DNA of 64,000 nucleotides from an uncultured Lachnospiraceae bacterium (GTDB taxonomy: Bacteria; Bacillota; Clostridia; Lachnospirales; Lachnospiraceae). Of this stretch, positions 1 to 9,790 are shown piece by piece (position 1 is the stretch's first letter; the number at the start of each line of letters is the position of its first letter). The translations under genes were made by a program, and so were the position numbers. The stretch lies in the NCBI GenBank assembly GCA_947631685.1, contig CANRMI010000005.1:58001-122000 (forward strand). Reading direction: 5' to 3'. The notes below the pieces were generated by a model. It made no database searches. It was not told the DNA's origin and saw only the letters and a list, made by a program, of their open reading frames with translations.

Positions 1-2664
1 GTCTCCGAAACCCTGCATGGCAAGCTGTCTCAGAAGAAATTAGTCAGAGGCGCCGCGGCGGGGTATTCCTCCTACGGCAACCAGATAGGTCTTGCCACCG
101 GTTATGTGAAAGAGATCTATCATCCTGCCTATGTGGCAAAACGTATGGAAATTGGCGCGGTTATGGGAGCGGCGCCTAGAAAGAACGTGATCAGGGAGAC
201 CTCCGAGCCGGGAGATGTGATCATTCTCCTGGGAGGCCGTACCGGGCGGGACGGCTGCGGCGGCGCGACAGGCTCGTCCAAGGTACATACGGACACTTCT
301 ATTGAAACCTGCGGCGCAGAGGTGCAGAAGGGCAACGCGCCCACGGAGCGCAAGATCCAGAGACTTTTCCGCAGGGAAGAAGTCAGCCGTCTGATCAAAA
401 AGTGCAATGATTTCGGAGCCGGCGGCGTATCCGTTGCCATCGGAGAGCTGGCTGACGGCCTGAAAGTGGATCTGGATAAGGTGCCCAAGAAATACGCCGG
501 TCTGGATGGTACGGAACTGGCTATTTCCGAATCCCAGGAGCGTATGGCAGTGGTAGTGGATCCTAAGGATGCGGACGCGTTTCTGGCCTATGCGGCGGAA
601 GAAAACCTGGAAGCGGTACCCGTGGCGGTAGTGACTAAAGAGCCCCGTCTGGTGCTGACCTGGCGTGGAAAGGATATTGTCAATATCGCGAGGGCTTTTC
701 TGGATACCAACGGCGCCCATCAGGAAACGGCGGTAAAAGTGGATATTCCCTCTAAAGAGGATAATTATCTGAATAAAATGGCGGTTCCCGCTGTAGAAGA
801 AAAATTGCAGGCGGAGGACGTAAAGGGCGCGTGGCTGGCGCTGTTGTCGGATCTGAATGTATGCTCCCAGAAGGGCCTGGTGGAAATGTTCGACTCTTCC
901 ATTGGCGCTGCCAGCGTACTGATGCCCTACGGCGGCAGATACCAGCTGACGGAAACCCAGGTGATGGCGGCGAAGTTGCCCGTACTTCGGGGCAGTACCG
1001 ATACCGTTACCATGATGAGCTGCGGCTTCGATCCTTACCTGTCTTCCTGGAGCCCTTATCACGGCGCGGTATACGCGGTAGTGGAATCCATGGCAAAGAT
1101 CGTGGCTGCCGGCGGTGATTACAAAAAGATCCGCTTTACTTTCCAAGAGTATTTCCGGAGGATGACTTCGGATCCCCATCGCTGGAGCCAGCCTTTTTCG
1201 GCGCTGTTAGGCGCCTATGACGCCCAGATCGGATTTGGCCTGCCCTCTATCGGCGGCAAGGATTCCATGTCCGGTACTTTCAATGATATTGACGTACCGC
1301 CCACGCTGGTTTCCTTTGCGGTGGATGTGGCAAAATACGGAGACATCATTACGCCTGAATTGAAGCAGGCGGGCAGCAGGCTGGTGCGCTTTAAGATTGA
1401 AAAGGACGATTATGATGTGCCCGTATATGAAAATGTCATGAAGGTCTATGATACCGTGGCAGCCCTGATCGACTCCGGAGCCATTCTTTCCGCGTACGCC
1501 TTAGACAGCAGGGGCGTTGCGGCCGCTATATCCAAAATGGCTTTTGGAAACAAGCTGGGCGTGCAGCTGAATGAAGAACTGCCGGAGAGCGCGTTCTTTG
1601 AAAACGCGCTGGGAGATATTGTGGCGGAAGTAGCTGCGGAGAAAATGGACGAGCTGGCGGAAACGGACTATATGCTGATCGGTACGGTGACGGAGGAAGC
1701 CGCGTTTACCTACAAGGATATGAAGCTGTCCGTGGAAGAGGCGCTGACGGCATGGAAGGGTACCCTGGAAAAGGTATTTCCTACCCGGGCAGAGAAGGAC
1801 ACCGCAAAGGTGGAAACCCCGTTATATAAAGCCCAGAGCGTTTATATATGTAAAAATAAGGTAGCGAAGCCCACCGTATTCATTCCGGTATTTCCCGGTA
1901 CCAACTGCGAATATGACAGTACAAGAGCGTTTGAGAGAGCGGGCGCGAAAGTGATCACCCGGGTATTTAAAAATTTGTCCGCGGAGGACATACGTTCCTC
2001 GGTGGAGGAATTTGAAAAGGCGATCGGACAGGCACAGATCATCATGTTCCCGGGAGGCTTTTCCGCAGGTGACGAGCCGGACGGCTCCGCTAAATTCTTT
2101 GCTACGGCTTTCCGGAATGCCCGCATGAAAGAAGCGGTGGAGAAACTGTTAAACGAAAGAGACGGTCTGGCGCTGGGAATCTGCAACGGCTTCCAGGCGC
2201 TTATCAAGCTGGGACTGGTGCCTTTCGGGGAGATTACGGGACAGAGCGGGACTTCGCCCACCCTGACCTTTAATACCATTAACCGCCACATATCCAGGAT
2301 GGTTTATACCAAGGTGGTTTCCAACAAGTCTCCCTGGCTGCAGAAGGCCGAGATTGGAGCTGTTTACTGCACGCCGGCTTCCCATGGGGAGGGGCGCTTT
2401 GTGGCAAATGAGGAGTGGCTGGACAGGCTCTTTGAAAACGGGCAGGTCGCTACCCAGTATGTGGATCCAAGCGGCAGTGCTTCCATGGATGAGGAGTGGA
2501 ATGTAAACGGCTCCTATCGCGCGATCGAGGGCATCACCTCTCCGGACGGCAGGTGCTTTGGCAAAATGGCGCATGCAGAGAGGCGGGATACTGCGGTGGC
2601 CATCAATATTTATGGCGAGCAGGATCTGAAGATCTTTGAAAGCGGTGTGGATTATTTCCGCTGA
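1..2664 (+). CDS. purL: Phosphoribosylformylglycinamidine synthase, 5' end cut off by the window
   Basis: The reading frame is open from base 1, so the N-terminal part lies outside the window; 887 residues are visible. The enzyme makes FGAM from FGAR, glutamine and ATP in purine synthesis. The visible part holds the synthetase core (glycine-rich FGAGGVSVAIGEL near base 415) and, at the C-terminus, a class I glutamine amidotransferase domain: FPGTNCEYD start, nucleophile Cys in GICNGFQ near base 2180, and His in SHGEGRF near base 2390. This is the long single-chain form (family length about 1250 residues) rather than the split PurQ/PurL/PurS form of bacilli. A purine permease follows 42 bases later, probably co-transcribed. 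Confidence 0.95.
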   Translation, partial: VSETLHGKLSQKKLVRGAAAGYSSYGNQIGLATGYVKEIYHPAYVAKRMEIGAVMGAAPRKNVIRETSEPGDVIILLGGRTGRDGCGGATGSSKVHTDTSIETCGAEVQKGNAPTERKIQRLFRREEVSRLIKKCNDFGAGGVSVAIGELADGLKVDLDKVPKKYAGLDGTELAISESQERMAVVVDPKDADAFLAYAAEENLEAVPVAVVTKEPRLVLTWRGKDIVNIARAFLDTNGAHQETAVKVDIPSKEDNYLNKMAVPAVEEKLQAEDVKGAWLALLSDLNVCSQKGLVEMFDSSIGAASVLMPYGGRYQLTETQVMAAKLPVLRGSTDTVTMMSCGFDPYLSSWSPYHGAVYAVVESMAKIVAAGGDYKKIRFTFQEYFRRMTSDPHRWSQPFSALLGAYDAQIGFGLPSIGGKDSMSGTFNDIDVPPTLVSFAVDVAKYGDIITPELKQAGSRLVRFKIEKDDYDVPVYENVMKVYDTVAALIDSGAILSAYALDSRGVAAAISKMAFGNKLGVQLNEELPESAFFENALGDIVAEVAAEKMDELAETDYMLIGTVTEEAAFTYKDMKLSVEEALTAWKGTLEKVFPTRAEKDTAKVETPLYKAQSVYICKNKVAKPTVFIPVFPGTNCEYDSTRAFERAGAKVITRVFKNLSAEDIRSSVEEFEKAIGQAQIIMFPGGFSAGDEPDGSAKFFATAFRNARMKEAVEKLLNERDGLALGICNGFQALIKLGLVPFGEITGQSGTSPTLTFNTINRHISRMVYTKVVSNKSPWLQKAEIGAVYCTPASHGEGRFVANEEWLDRLFENGQVATQYVDPSGSASMDEEWNVNGSYRAIEGITSPDGRCFGKMAHAERRDTAVAINIYGEQDLKIFESGVDYFR

Positions 2665-2706
2665 TCATATATTATCATCACACCTTTTATGAAGGGAGAA
2701 AAGGAC

Positions 2707-4149
2707 ATGGAGAAATTTTTTAAACTCAAGGAGAACAACACGACGGTACGGGCAGAGATCGCGGCAGGTTTGACTACTTTCTTTGCCATGGCCTATATCG
2801 TGTTTGTCAATCCCAATCAGGTGGCGGCAAACGGCGCGGGAGGCTGGCTGGCCGAAGCAGGCGCTGACGCGGCCGCTCTGGGGCAGATCTGGAACTCGGT
2901 TTATGTAGCTTCCCTTTTGGGAGCCATTATCGCGACGCTGCTTATGGCGCTGGTAGCCAAGCTGCCCTTTGCTCTGGCCTGCGGTATGGGACTGAACGCG
3001 TTCTTCTGTACCTGCTTTATATCTGGCGCGTTTTTCAACGGCGTAGACGTGATCGAAGGGTATCATTCCGGCGTAGTCATCATCTTTATTTCCGGCCTGG
3101 TATTCCTGTTTTTGTCCCTGACGGGACTGCGTTCCTACATCGCGAAAGCCATGCCGGACTGCCTGAAGAAGGCTATTCCTGCAGGTATCGGTCTGTTTAT
3201 TGCTTTTGTAGGTTTCCAGAACGCGGGCATCATTCAGGCCAACCCCTACACCCTGGTACAGTTTGTGGACATCAAGGGCGCGATCGCGAACGGTACCTTT
3301 AAGGAGACCGCGCTGCCTGCCATTGTGGCCCTGATCGGTCTTCTGGTTATCGGTATTCTGGGCAAATTAAAGGTAAAAGGCAACGTTATTTTAGGCATCA
3401 TCATTTCCACGGTGGTTTATTATGTGCTGGAGGGTACGGTGCCAGGTTTTGACCTGGGCAATATCGGCCAGTCCTTTAAGGACTTCGGCGAGATCGGTAT
3501 TACCGGACTGTTCCATGCTTCCGCATGGCAGAATGCCTTTACGGGTCCCCATATCGGCGGTATTTTCAACGCGGTCATGCTGATCATCACTTTCTGTTTG
3601 GTGGATATGTTCGATACCCTGGGCACTCTGTACGGCGCGGCTTCCCAGGCCGGTATGCTGGATGAGAACGGCGATCCCGTGAGAGTCAATCAGGCGATGC
3701 TCTGCGATTCTATCGGTACCGTGGCAGGTGCCGTAATGGGTACTTCTACCGTTACCACATTTGTGGAATCCTCCGCGGGCGTGGCAGAGGGCGGACGTAC
3801 CGGTTTGACCAGCATCGTAACGACGATCTGCTTTGCGGTCTGCCTCTTCTTAAGTCCTCTGGCCAATATCGTACCTTCCGCGGCTACGGCTTCCGCCCTG
3901 ATCTATGTGGGCGTGCTGATGGTAAAGAGTTTTGCCAAGGTAGATATGGAGGATCTGCGTTCCGCGATCCCCGCTTTCGTAGCGCTGATCATGATGCCTT
4001 TGACCTATTCCATCGCGAACGGTATCGGTCTGGGCGCCATTACCTATGTGGTTATGACTCTCTGCACCGGCAAGTACAAGAAGAACGACATTGTAGTGAC
4101 TGTGATCGCCTTGCTGTTCCTCTTAAAATTCATCTTTGTCACCATGTAA
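2707..4149 (+). CDS. NCS2-family purine permease (guanine/hypoxanthine or adenine type)
   Basis: A 480-residue integral membrane protein with the AzgA/PbuG-type opening (MEKFFKL, then AGLTTFFAMAYIVFVNP) and about 12 hydrophobic segments. The family imports purine bases by proton symport. Family-typical stretches include the GMGLNAFF segment near residue 95 and the GTSTVTTFVESSAGVAEGGR-like segment near residue 340. The ATG at 2707 is chosen because an AGGGAG Shine-Dalgarno lies 8 bases upstream; an in-frame ATG at 2689 lies before that site and is less likely. Its position after purL fits purine salvage beside synthesis. The exact base transported cannot be read from the sequence. A strong terminator follows. 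Confidence 0.9.
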   Translation: MEKFFKLKENNTTVRAEIAAGLTTFFAMAYIVFVNPNQVAANGAGGWLAEAGADAAALGQIWNSVYVASLLGAIIATLLMALVAKLPFALACGMGLNAFFCTCFISGAFFNGVDVIEGYHSGVVIIFISGLVFLFLSLTGLRSYIAKAMPDCLKKAIPAGIGLFIAFVGFQNAGIIQANPYTLVQFVDIKGAIANGTFKETALPAIVALIGLLVIGILGKLKVKGNVILGIIISTVVYYVLEGTVPGFDLGNIGQSFKDFGEIGITGLFHASAWQNAFTGPHIGGIFNAVMLIITFCLVDMFDTLGTLYGAASQAGMLDENGDPVRVNQAMLCDSIGTVAGAVMGTSTVTTFVESSAGVAEGGRTGLTSIVTTICFAVCLFLSPLANIVPSAATASALIYVGVLMVKSFAKVDMEDLRSAIPAFVALIMMPLTYSIANGIGLGAITYVVMTLCTGKYKKNDIVVTVIALLFLLKFIFVTM

Positions 4150-4174
4150 GAGCGGACATTGAAATCTGTGGATC

Positions 4175-4208
4175 AGGCAGGAGGCCTTGAAGGTTTCCTG
4201 CCTTTTTT
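4175..4208 (+). terminator. Rho-independent terminator after the purine permease
   Basis: A 12-base arm starting AGGCAGGA (4175-4186) pairs with 4192-4203 across a 5-base loop and is followed by a run of T. It separates the purine genes from the dgt-dnaG-sigA block. Confidence 0.9.
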
Positions 4209-4294
4209 GTGTGAAAAAATTTGAAAAAGAAAAAGGAGTTTGAGGGGCGGCGGCGAATAATTAAGATAGAGAGTATTTTTGGAAAGGAATTGCC

Positions 4295-5299
4295 ATGACG
4301 ATCAGAGAGCAGCTGGAGCAGCGCGAAAAAGAATATTTAAGTCCCTATGCCACCCTGAGCATCCATTCCAAAGGCAGGGAACGGGAAGAGGAGCAATGCG
4401 ACATCAGACCGGTTTTCCAGCGGGACAGGGACAGGATTCTGCACTGTAAATCCTTTCGCAGGCTGAAAGACAAAACCCAGGTGTTCTTAACCCCCGACGG
4501 GGACCATTACCGTACCAGGCTGACGCATACGCTGGAGGTTTCCCAAAATGCCCGCACCATTGCCAAGGCACTGAGGCTGAATGAAGATCTGGTGGAGGCG
4601 ATCGCCTTAGGGCACGATCTGGGGCACACCCCTTTCGGACATGCGGGAGAAAGGGCTTTGAACAGGATATGCCCCTACGGCTTTGAGCACAACGTACAGA
4701 GCGTGCGCACCGTGGACAAGCTGGAGAAAAACGGGCAGGGGCTGAATCTGACGGCGGAAGTAAGGGACGGTATCTTAAATCATCAGACCGCGGGCATGCC
4801 TTCCACACTGGAGGGAAAGATCGTCAGGCTGTCGGATAAAATAGCTTATATTCATCACGATATGGACGACGCCATCCGGGCGGGGATTTTAACAGAAAAG
4901 GATATTCCCAGGGAAATCGGAGATGTGATAGGCTATACTACGGGTGAGCGTCTGGATCATTTTATCCATGATATTGTGACCAACAGCGCGGATCGCAACG
5001 ATATAAAGATGTCTGAGCCGGTGGCGGAAGCCATGCAGAAGCTGCGGCAGTTTATGTTTGAGCGGGTCTATATGAACCGGGAAGCCAAGAGTGAAGAGGG
5101 GAAGGCGGAGCAGCTGATGGAGACTCTCTACGAGCACTATCTGCGCCATATTGACGAGCTGCCGCCGGAACTGCTGCGTATGCTCGAGGCCGGAGAGCCG
5201 AAGGAAAAGGTCGTCTGCGATCATGTGGGCGCCATGACGGATCGTTTTGCCATCGCCACATATGAAGAATTGTACATACCTAAATCGTGGCATGGATAA
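4295..5299 (+). CDS. dgt: Deoxyguanosinetriphosphate triphosphohydrolase-like protein
   Basis: A 334-residue HD-superfamily protein of the Dgt family, which splits dNTPs (dGTP in the type enzyme) into deoxynucleoside and triphosphate. The metal ligands are visible: His78 in LTHTLEVS, His107-Asp108 in GHDLGHTPFGH, and a later Asp in the LSDKIAYIHHDMDD segment. The N-terminal RPVFQRDRDRILHCKSFRRL is typical of the clostridial form that sits upstream of dnaG. The start follows a GGAAAGG ribosome site. The gene ends 26 bases before dnaG and probably begins the dgt-dnaG-sigA operon, linking nucleotide pool control with priming and transcription. Confidence 0.92.
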   Translation: MTIREQLEQREKEYLSPYATLSIHSKGREREEEQCDIRPVFQRDRDRILHCKSFRRLKDKTQVFLTPDGDHYRTRLTHTLEVSQNARTIAKALRLNEDLVEAIALGHDLGHTPFGHAGERALNRICPYGFEHNVQSVRTVDKLEKNGQGLNLTAEVRDGILNHQTAGMPSTLEGKIVRLSDKIAYIHHDMDDAIRAGILTEKDIPREIGDVIGYTTGERLDHFIHDIVTNSADRNDIKMSEPVAEAMQKLRQFMFERVYMNREAKSEEGKAEQLMETLYEHYLRHIDELPPELLRMLEAGEPKEKVVCDHVGAMTDRFAIATYEELYIPKSWHG

Positions 5300-5325
5300 A
5301 ACAGCCTGGAAACAGAGGGAGCGGA

Positions 5326-7098
5326 ATGTATTATCCGGAAGAACTGATAGAAGAGATCAGAATGAAAAACGATATAGTGGACGTGGTTTCGGGCTATGTG
5401 AAGCTGCAGAAAAAGGGCGCCAGTTATTTCGGACTCTGTCCCTTTCACAATGAGAAATCCCCGTCCTTTTCCGTATCGGGAGCAAAGCAGATGTACTACT
5501 GCTTCGGCTGCGGAGCGGGGGGCAATGTATTCACCTTTTTGATGAACTACGAGAACTACACTTTCGGGGAAGCCGTGAAGTTTTTAGCGAAAAGGGCGGG
5601 AGTCGCCCTGCCGGAAGCGGAGTACTCTGCGGAGATGAAGCAGAAGGAAACCCACAGAGCCAGACTGCTGGAGGCCAATAAGGAAGCGGCTAAGTATTTT
5701 TATTATCAGCTGCGAAGCGAGCAAGGGACCGCAGGTTACCGCTATCTGGCAGGCCGGCAGTTGACGGAAGAGACCATGAAGAAATTCGGGTTGGGATTTG
5801 CCGGTAAGAACGGCAGGGACCTAGTGCGATATATGAAACAGAAAGGGTTTGAGGACGCGCTCCTGCAGGAGGCCGGTCTGGCCGGTTTCGATGAAAGAAG
5901 CGGTATGCACGACAAGTTCTGGAACCGGGTCATGTTTCCCATTCAGGATATAAATCACCGTGTCATCGGCTTCGGAGGCAGAGTCATGGGGGACGGGACG
6001 CCCAAGTATCTGAACTCTCCGGAGACGCCGGTCTTTGACAAGAGCAGGAATTTATACGGTTTGAATTTTGCCAGAACGGCAAGAGCCGGAAACATCATCC
6101 TGTGCGAGGGGTACATGGATGTGATTTCCCTGCATCAGGCAGGGTTTACGCAGGCAGTGGCATCTTTGGGAACGGCCTTTACCTCCGGACAGGCCAGTCT
6201 GCTGAAGCGGTATACGGACAAAGTGCTCCTTTCCTATGACAGCGACGGCGCGGGAGTCAAAGCTGCCCTGCGAGCCATCGGTATCTTAAAGGAAGCGGGC
6301 CTGACCGGCAAGGTCATAGATATGCGCCCTTACAAGGATCCGGACGAATTTATCAAGAATCTTGGCAGGGAGGCCTATCAGGAAAGGATCGACAACGCGG
6401 AAAACAGCTTTTTCTTTGAGATACGAATGGCAGAGCGGGACTACGATCTGGAGGATCCGGAAAGCAAGACCGCGTTTTATAAGGAGATCGCCCGCAGACT
6501 CTGTAATTTTGAGATAGAGGTGGAGCGGGAGAACTATCTGGAAGCCGTGGCGGATAAATACCATATCGGCTTTGAAAATCTGCGTAAGCTGGTGAATACC
6601 TACGCGGCTCAGACAGGGCTGGCCAAACCGGCAGAGCGGCCTAAGAGCGGACAGGCTAAGAAAGCGGGGCCGGAGGAAAACAGCAAGCGGGTACAGAGAA
6701 TGCTGCTGACCTGGGTAACGGATGAGCCGGAGCTTTACAAAAAAGTACGGAATTTTATCGACGCCTCGGATTTTACGGACGGGCTCTACAGAAAAGTGGC
6801 GGAGAGGCTGTTTGCGGATATTGAGGCGGGGAATTATAACCCGGCGGGTATCATCAGCATGTTTGAGGAAGAAGAGGAGCAGAGGGAGGCAGCCGCCCTG
6901 TTTAATACCAAGGTGGAGGCTGTCGAGACGAAGCAGGAGAGGGAGAAGGCCTTTCACGACATTCTCTACGCGGTGAAGAAGAACAGCTACGAATATTATT
7001 CCGGCAGACTGGGAAGCGACGTGCAGGCCTTAAACCAGGTAATCGCGGGCAAAAAGGCGCTGGAAGAGCTTGGAAAAACGCATATTTCCTTAGATTGA
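5326..7098 (+). CDS. dnaG: DNA primase
   Basis: A 590-residue primase that makes RNA primers at the replication fork and binds DnaB helicase. Domains in order: CHC2 zinc finger with Cys38, His41, Cys59 and Cys62; the TOPRIM core with [16 protein letters not shown] near residue 256 and the acidic SYDSDGAG segment near residue 303; and a C-terminal helicase-binding region. The start at [11 protein letters not shown] is chosen because this is where family similarity begins and a GAGGGAGCGG ribosome site precedes it; a longer frame from 5287 would add 13 unlikely residues. It lies between dgt and sigA, the classical macromolecular synthesis arrangement. Confidence 0.96.
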   Translation: MYYPEELIEEIRMKNDIVDVVSGYVKLQKKGASYFGLCPFHNEKSPSFSVSGAKQMYYCFGCGAGGNVFTFLMNYENYTFGEAVKFLAKRAGVALPEAEYSAEMKQKETHRARLLEANKEAAKYFYYQLRSEQGTAGYRYLAGRQLTEETMKKFGLGFAGKNGRDLVRYMKQKGFEDALLQEAGLAGFDERSGMHDKFWNRVMFPIQDINHRVIGFGGRVMGDGTPKYLNSPETPVFDKSRNLYGLNFARTARAGNIILCEGYMDVISLHQAGFTQAVASLGTAFTSGQASLLKRYTDKVLLSYDSDGAGVKAALRAIGILKEAGLTGKVIDMRPYKDPDEFIKNLGREAYQERIDNAENSFFFEIRMAERDYDLEDPESKTAFYKEIARRLCNFEIEVERENYLEAVADKYHIGFENLRKLVNTYAAQTGLAKPAERPKSGQAKKAGPEENSKRVQRMLLTWVTDEPELYKKVRNFIDASDFTDGLYRKVAERLFADIEAGNYNPAGIISMFEEEEEQREAAALFNTKVEAVETKQEREKAFHDILYAVKKNSYEYYSGRLGSDVQALNQVIAGKKALEELGKTHISLD

Positions 7099-7136
7099 GG
7101 TTATACTACTACTACGTTTTGAAAGGATGGACAAAA

Positions 7137-8246
7137 ATGGACGAAAACACGCAAGCAAGGTTTGAGGAGAAGATCAAAGAGCTCCTGGCCGTTGCCAAGA
7201 AGAAAAAGAATGTACTGGAATATCAGGAGGTCAGTGACTTCTTTACCGATATGCAGCTGGAAGAGGAACAGTTTGACAGGATCCTGGAGGTGCTGGAGCA
7301 GAATAACGTGGATGTTCTGCGGATCACCGAAGAGGACGATGATGTGGAGGACGAGGAGATTCTGATGATGGAGGGGGAAGATGTGGAAAACATCGACCTT
7401 TCCGTACCCGATGGCGTCAGCATCGAAGACCCTGTCAGGATGTATTTAAAGGAGATCGGCAAGGTCCAGCTTTTGTCCGCGGAAGAAGAGATCGAACTGG
7501 CAAAGAGAATGGAGATTGGGGACCAGGAGGCCAAGAAGAAGCTGGCTGAGGCCAATCTTCGTCTGGTAGTGAGCATCGCGAAACGTTATGTGGGCCGGGG
7601 TATGCTCTTCCTCGATCTGATCCAGGAGGGAAATCTGGGGCTGATAAAGGCCGTGGAAAAATTTGATTACAGAAAGGGCTATAAATTTTCTACTTACGCG
7701 ACCTGGTGGATCAGGCAGGCCATTACCAGGGCGATAGCCGACCAGGCCAGAACCATCCGGATTCCCGTCCATATGGTGGAGACCATCAACAAGCTGATCC
7801 GCGTCAGCCGTCAGCTTTTACAGGAGCTGGGCAGGGAACCCTCTCCCGAAGAGATCGCGGAAGAGATGAACATGCCCGTGGACAGAGTGCGGGAAATCCT
7901 CAAGATCAGCCAGGAGCCGGTATCCCTGGAAACGCCTATCGGCGAGGAAGAGGACAGCCATCTGGGGGATTTTATCCAGGACGACAATGTGCCTGTGCCG
8001 GCGGACGCGGCGGCGTTTACCCTGTTGAAGGAGCAGCTGGTGGAGGTGCTGGGAACCCTGACGGAAAGGGAGCAGAAGGTGCTGCGGCTGCGTTTCGGGC
8101 TGGATGACGGCAGGGCCCGCACCCTGGAGGAAGTGGGCAAGGAATTTGCTGTCACCAGGGAGCGTATCCGCCAGATCGAGGCCAAGGCGCTGAGGAAGCT
8201 GAGGCATCCCAGCAGAAGCCGGAAACTGAAAGATTATCTGGATTAG
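7137..8246 (+). CDS. sigA: Principal RNA polymerase sigma factor (sigma-70/SigA)
   Basis: A 369-residue primary sigma factor. An acidic N-terminal region 1.1 is followed by region 1.2 ([16 protein letters not shown]), region 2 with the -10 reading stretch ([19 protein letters not shown]), region 3, and region 4 with the helix-turn-helix ([20 protein letters not shown]). This matches the many TTGACA/TATAAT promoters seen in the window. The ATG at 7137 has GAAAGG 10 bases upstream; the longer frame from 7095 overlaps the end of dnaG and is rejected. Gene order dnaG-sigA is conserved in Firmicutes. Confidence 0.97.
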   Translation: MDENTQARFEEKIKELLAVAKKKKNVLEYQEVSDFFTDMQLEEEQFDRILEVLEQNNVDVLRITEEDDDVEDEEILMMEGEDVENIDLSVPDGVSIEDPVRMYLKEIGKVQLLSAEEEIELAKRMEIGDQEAKKKLAEANLRLVVSIAKRYVGRGMLFLDLIQEGNLGLIKAVEKFDYRKGYKFSTYATWWIRQAITRAIADQARTIRIPVHMVETINKLIRVSRQLLQELGREPSPEEIAEEMNMPVDRVREILKISQEPVSLETPIGEEEDSHLGDFIQDDNVPVPADAAAFTLLKEQLVEVLGTLTEREQKVLRLRFGLDDGRARTLEEVGKEFAVTRERIRQIEAKALRKLRHPSRSRKLKDYLD

Positions 8247-8254
8247 GACAAGCC

Positions 8255-8986
8255 ATGGAATTGTCGAGGAGATTGCAGGCACTGGCGGATATGGTAACGG
8301 TGGGGAACCGGGTCGCTGATGTGGGCTGTGACCATGGTTTTGTATCCATATACCTTTGTGAGAAACATATCGCGCCAAAGGTTTATGCCATGGACCTGCG
8401 GGAAGGTCCCTTAGGGCGGGCGAGAGAACATATTAAGGCTCACGGACTGACGGATTACATAGAAACGAGACTTTCTGACGGGCTGGAGGCTTTAGAGCCC
8501 GGTGAGGCGGACACCATACTCTGCGCGGGAATGGGAGGCAGACTGATGGCCGCCATTTTGTCGGAGGGACTTAAGAAAGTCATGACGGCGCGGGAGCTGA
8601 TCCTGCAGCCCCAGTCGGAGCTGGCCTTTTTCAGACGTTTCCTGCGGGAAAACCGGTTGGCGGTAACGGAAGAAAACCTGGTAAAAGAGGATGGAAAATT
8701 TTATCCCATGATGAAAGCGGTGCCGGCCGGGGAGGAGCAGCTCTCCCCCTGCTTTGACGGAAACGGTCTTTTGAGCAGGGAGGAGGCCGAGCGTGTTTCC
8801 GACCAATACGGTCCGCTGCTGCTTTGGCGGAAGCATCCGCTGTTAAAGGAATATCTGACACTGCTTCAGAATAGAAATGAGGGAATCCTTTCTCTTCTGC
8901 CAAAAGAAGGGCAGGAGGAAAGGCAGACGCAGTTGGTACAGGAGCTTTCGGATATGGAAAAATGCCTTGCGTGGCTGGCAGGATAA
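8255..8986 (+). CDS. trmK: tRNA (adenine22-N1)-methyltransferase
   Basis: A 243-residue SAM-dependent methyltransferase of the TrmK (YqfN) family, which methylates A22 in the D-loop of some tRNAs. The SAM-binding motif is VADVGCDHGFVSIYL at about residues 20-34, and the acidic AMDLREGPLGRA segment follows. CAGMGGRLMAAIL near residue 90 is the family's GMGG motif. It starts 8 bases after sigA and runs into a Nif3-family gene, the same order as yqfN-yqfO after sigA in Bacillus. Confidence 0.92.
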   Translation: MELSRRLQALADMVTVGNRVADVGCDHGFVSIYLCEKHIAPKVYAMDLREGPLGRAREHIKAHGLTDYIETRLSDGLEALEPGEADTILCAGMGGRLMAAILSEGLKKVMTARELILQPQSELAFFRRFLRENRLAVTEENLVKEDGKFYPMMKAVPAGEEQLSPCFDGNGLLSREEAERVSDQYGPLLLWRKHPLLKEYLTLLQNRNEGILSLLPKEGQEERQTQLVQELSDMEKCLAWLAG

Positions 8987-8997
8987 GGGGGAAGTTT

Positions 8998-9780
8998 ATG
9001 AAATGTACGGAGGTCATCAGGCGGCTGGAAGTGCTGGCGCCGCCTAAATTCGCGGAAGAGTGGGACAATACGGGGCTTTTGGCTGGAAGAAGCAACAAGG
9101 AGATCAAGAAGGTCTATCTGGCTGTGGATGCCACGGATGAGATCGTGGAGGACGCCATTGAGCTGGAGGCGGACCTGCTTTTGACACACCATCCCCTGAT
9201 CTTTAAACCCCTGAAAGCCGTGACGGAGGAGCATTTTGTAGGCAGGCGGGTACTGCGGCTTCTGCAGGCGGATATGTGCTGTTATGCCATGCACACTAAT
9301 TTTGACGTGATGGGAATGGCGGATGCGGCCGCGGATGAACTGATGCTGCGCAACAGGCAGGTTCTGGAAGTGACCTATGAGGATGAGATCTCCAAGGAAG
9401 GCATCGGGCGCTACGGCAGGCTGCCGAGGGTGATGAGCCTGTCCGAATGCGCTTCCTATGTGAAAGAGGTTTTCAGGCTTCCCGCGGTGCGGGTATATGG
9501 CGAGCTGGAGGAAAAGGTGGAGATTGCGGCGGTTTCTCCCGGCTCCGGCAGCAAGGCGGGCGCGTATGCCTTAGAGATGGGGGCGGATGTGCTGATCACG
9601 GGGGATATTGACCACCACACCGGGATCGATCTGGTGGCTCAGGGCATCTCCGTTATCGACGCGGGACATTACGGTCTGGAAAAAATCTTCATACCTTACA
9701 TGAAAGACTATTTTGCAAGGAATCTGCCGGAATTAAAAGTGGAATGCGCACCGGAAATGAGTCCTTATACGGTGCTCTAG
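8998..9780 (+). CDS. Nif3-like dinuclear metal-centre protein (YqfO family)
   Basis: A 260-residue Nif3/DUF34 protein; the family forms hexameric toroids with two metal ions per active site. Metal-binding residues are seen in LTHHPLIFKPLK (near residue 63), HTNFDV (near 101), and the C-terminal GDIDHHTGIDL and IDAGHYGLEKIF. It is often annotated as GTP cyclohydrolase I type 2, but that activity is doubtful and the true role is unsettled. It lacks the extra central domain of the longer Bacillus YqfO. The ATG at 8998 follows AGGGGGAAG; a longer frame from 8962 overlaps trmK and is rejected. Confidence 0.88.
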   Translation: MKCTEVIRRLEVLAPPKFAEEWDNTGLLAGRSNKEIKKVYLAVDATDEIVEDAIELEADLLLTHHPLIFKPLKAVTEEHFVGRRVLRLLQADMCCYAMHTNFDVMGMADAAADELMLRNRQVLEVTYEDEISKEGIGRYGRLPRVMSLSECASYVKEVFRLPAVRVYGELEEKVEIAAVSPGSGSKAGAYALEMGADVLITGDIDHHTGIDLVAQGISVIDAGHYGLEKIFIPYMKDYFARNLPELKVECAPEMSPYTVL

Positions 9781-9790
9781 GAGGAAAATC

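Noticed and set aside
40..1179. Long minus-strand open frame of 379 codons
   Set aside because: Antisense to purL; no family motifs and no ribosome site. High GC at third positions produces such shadows.
2665..2706. Purine riboswitch before the permease
   Set aside because: The gap to purL is only 42 bases and has no room for the three-helix aptamer.
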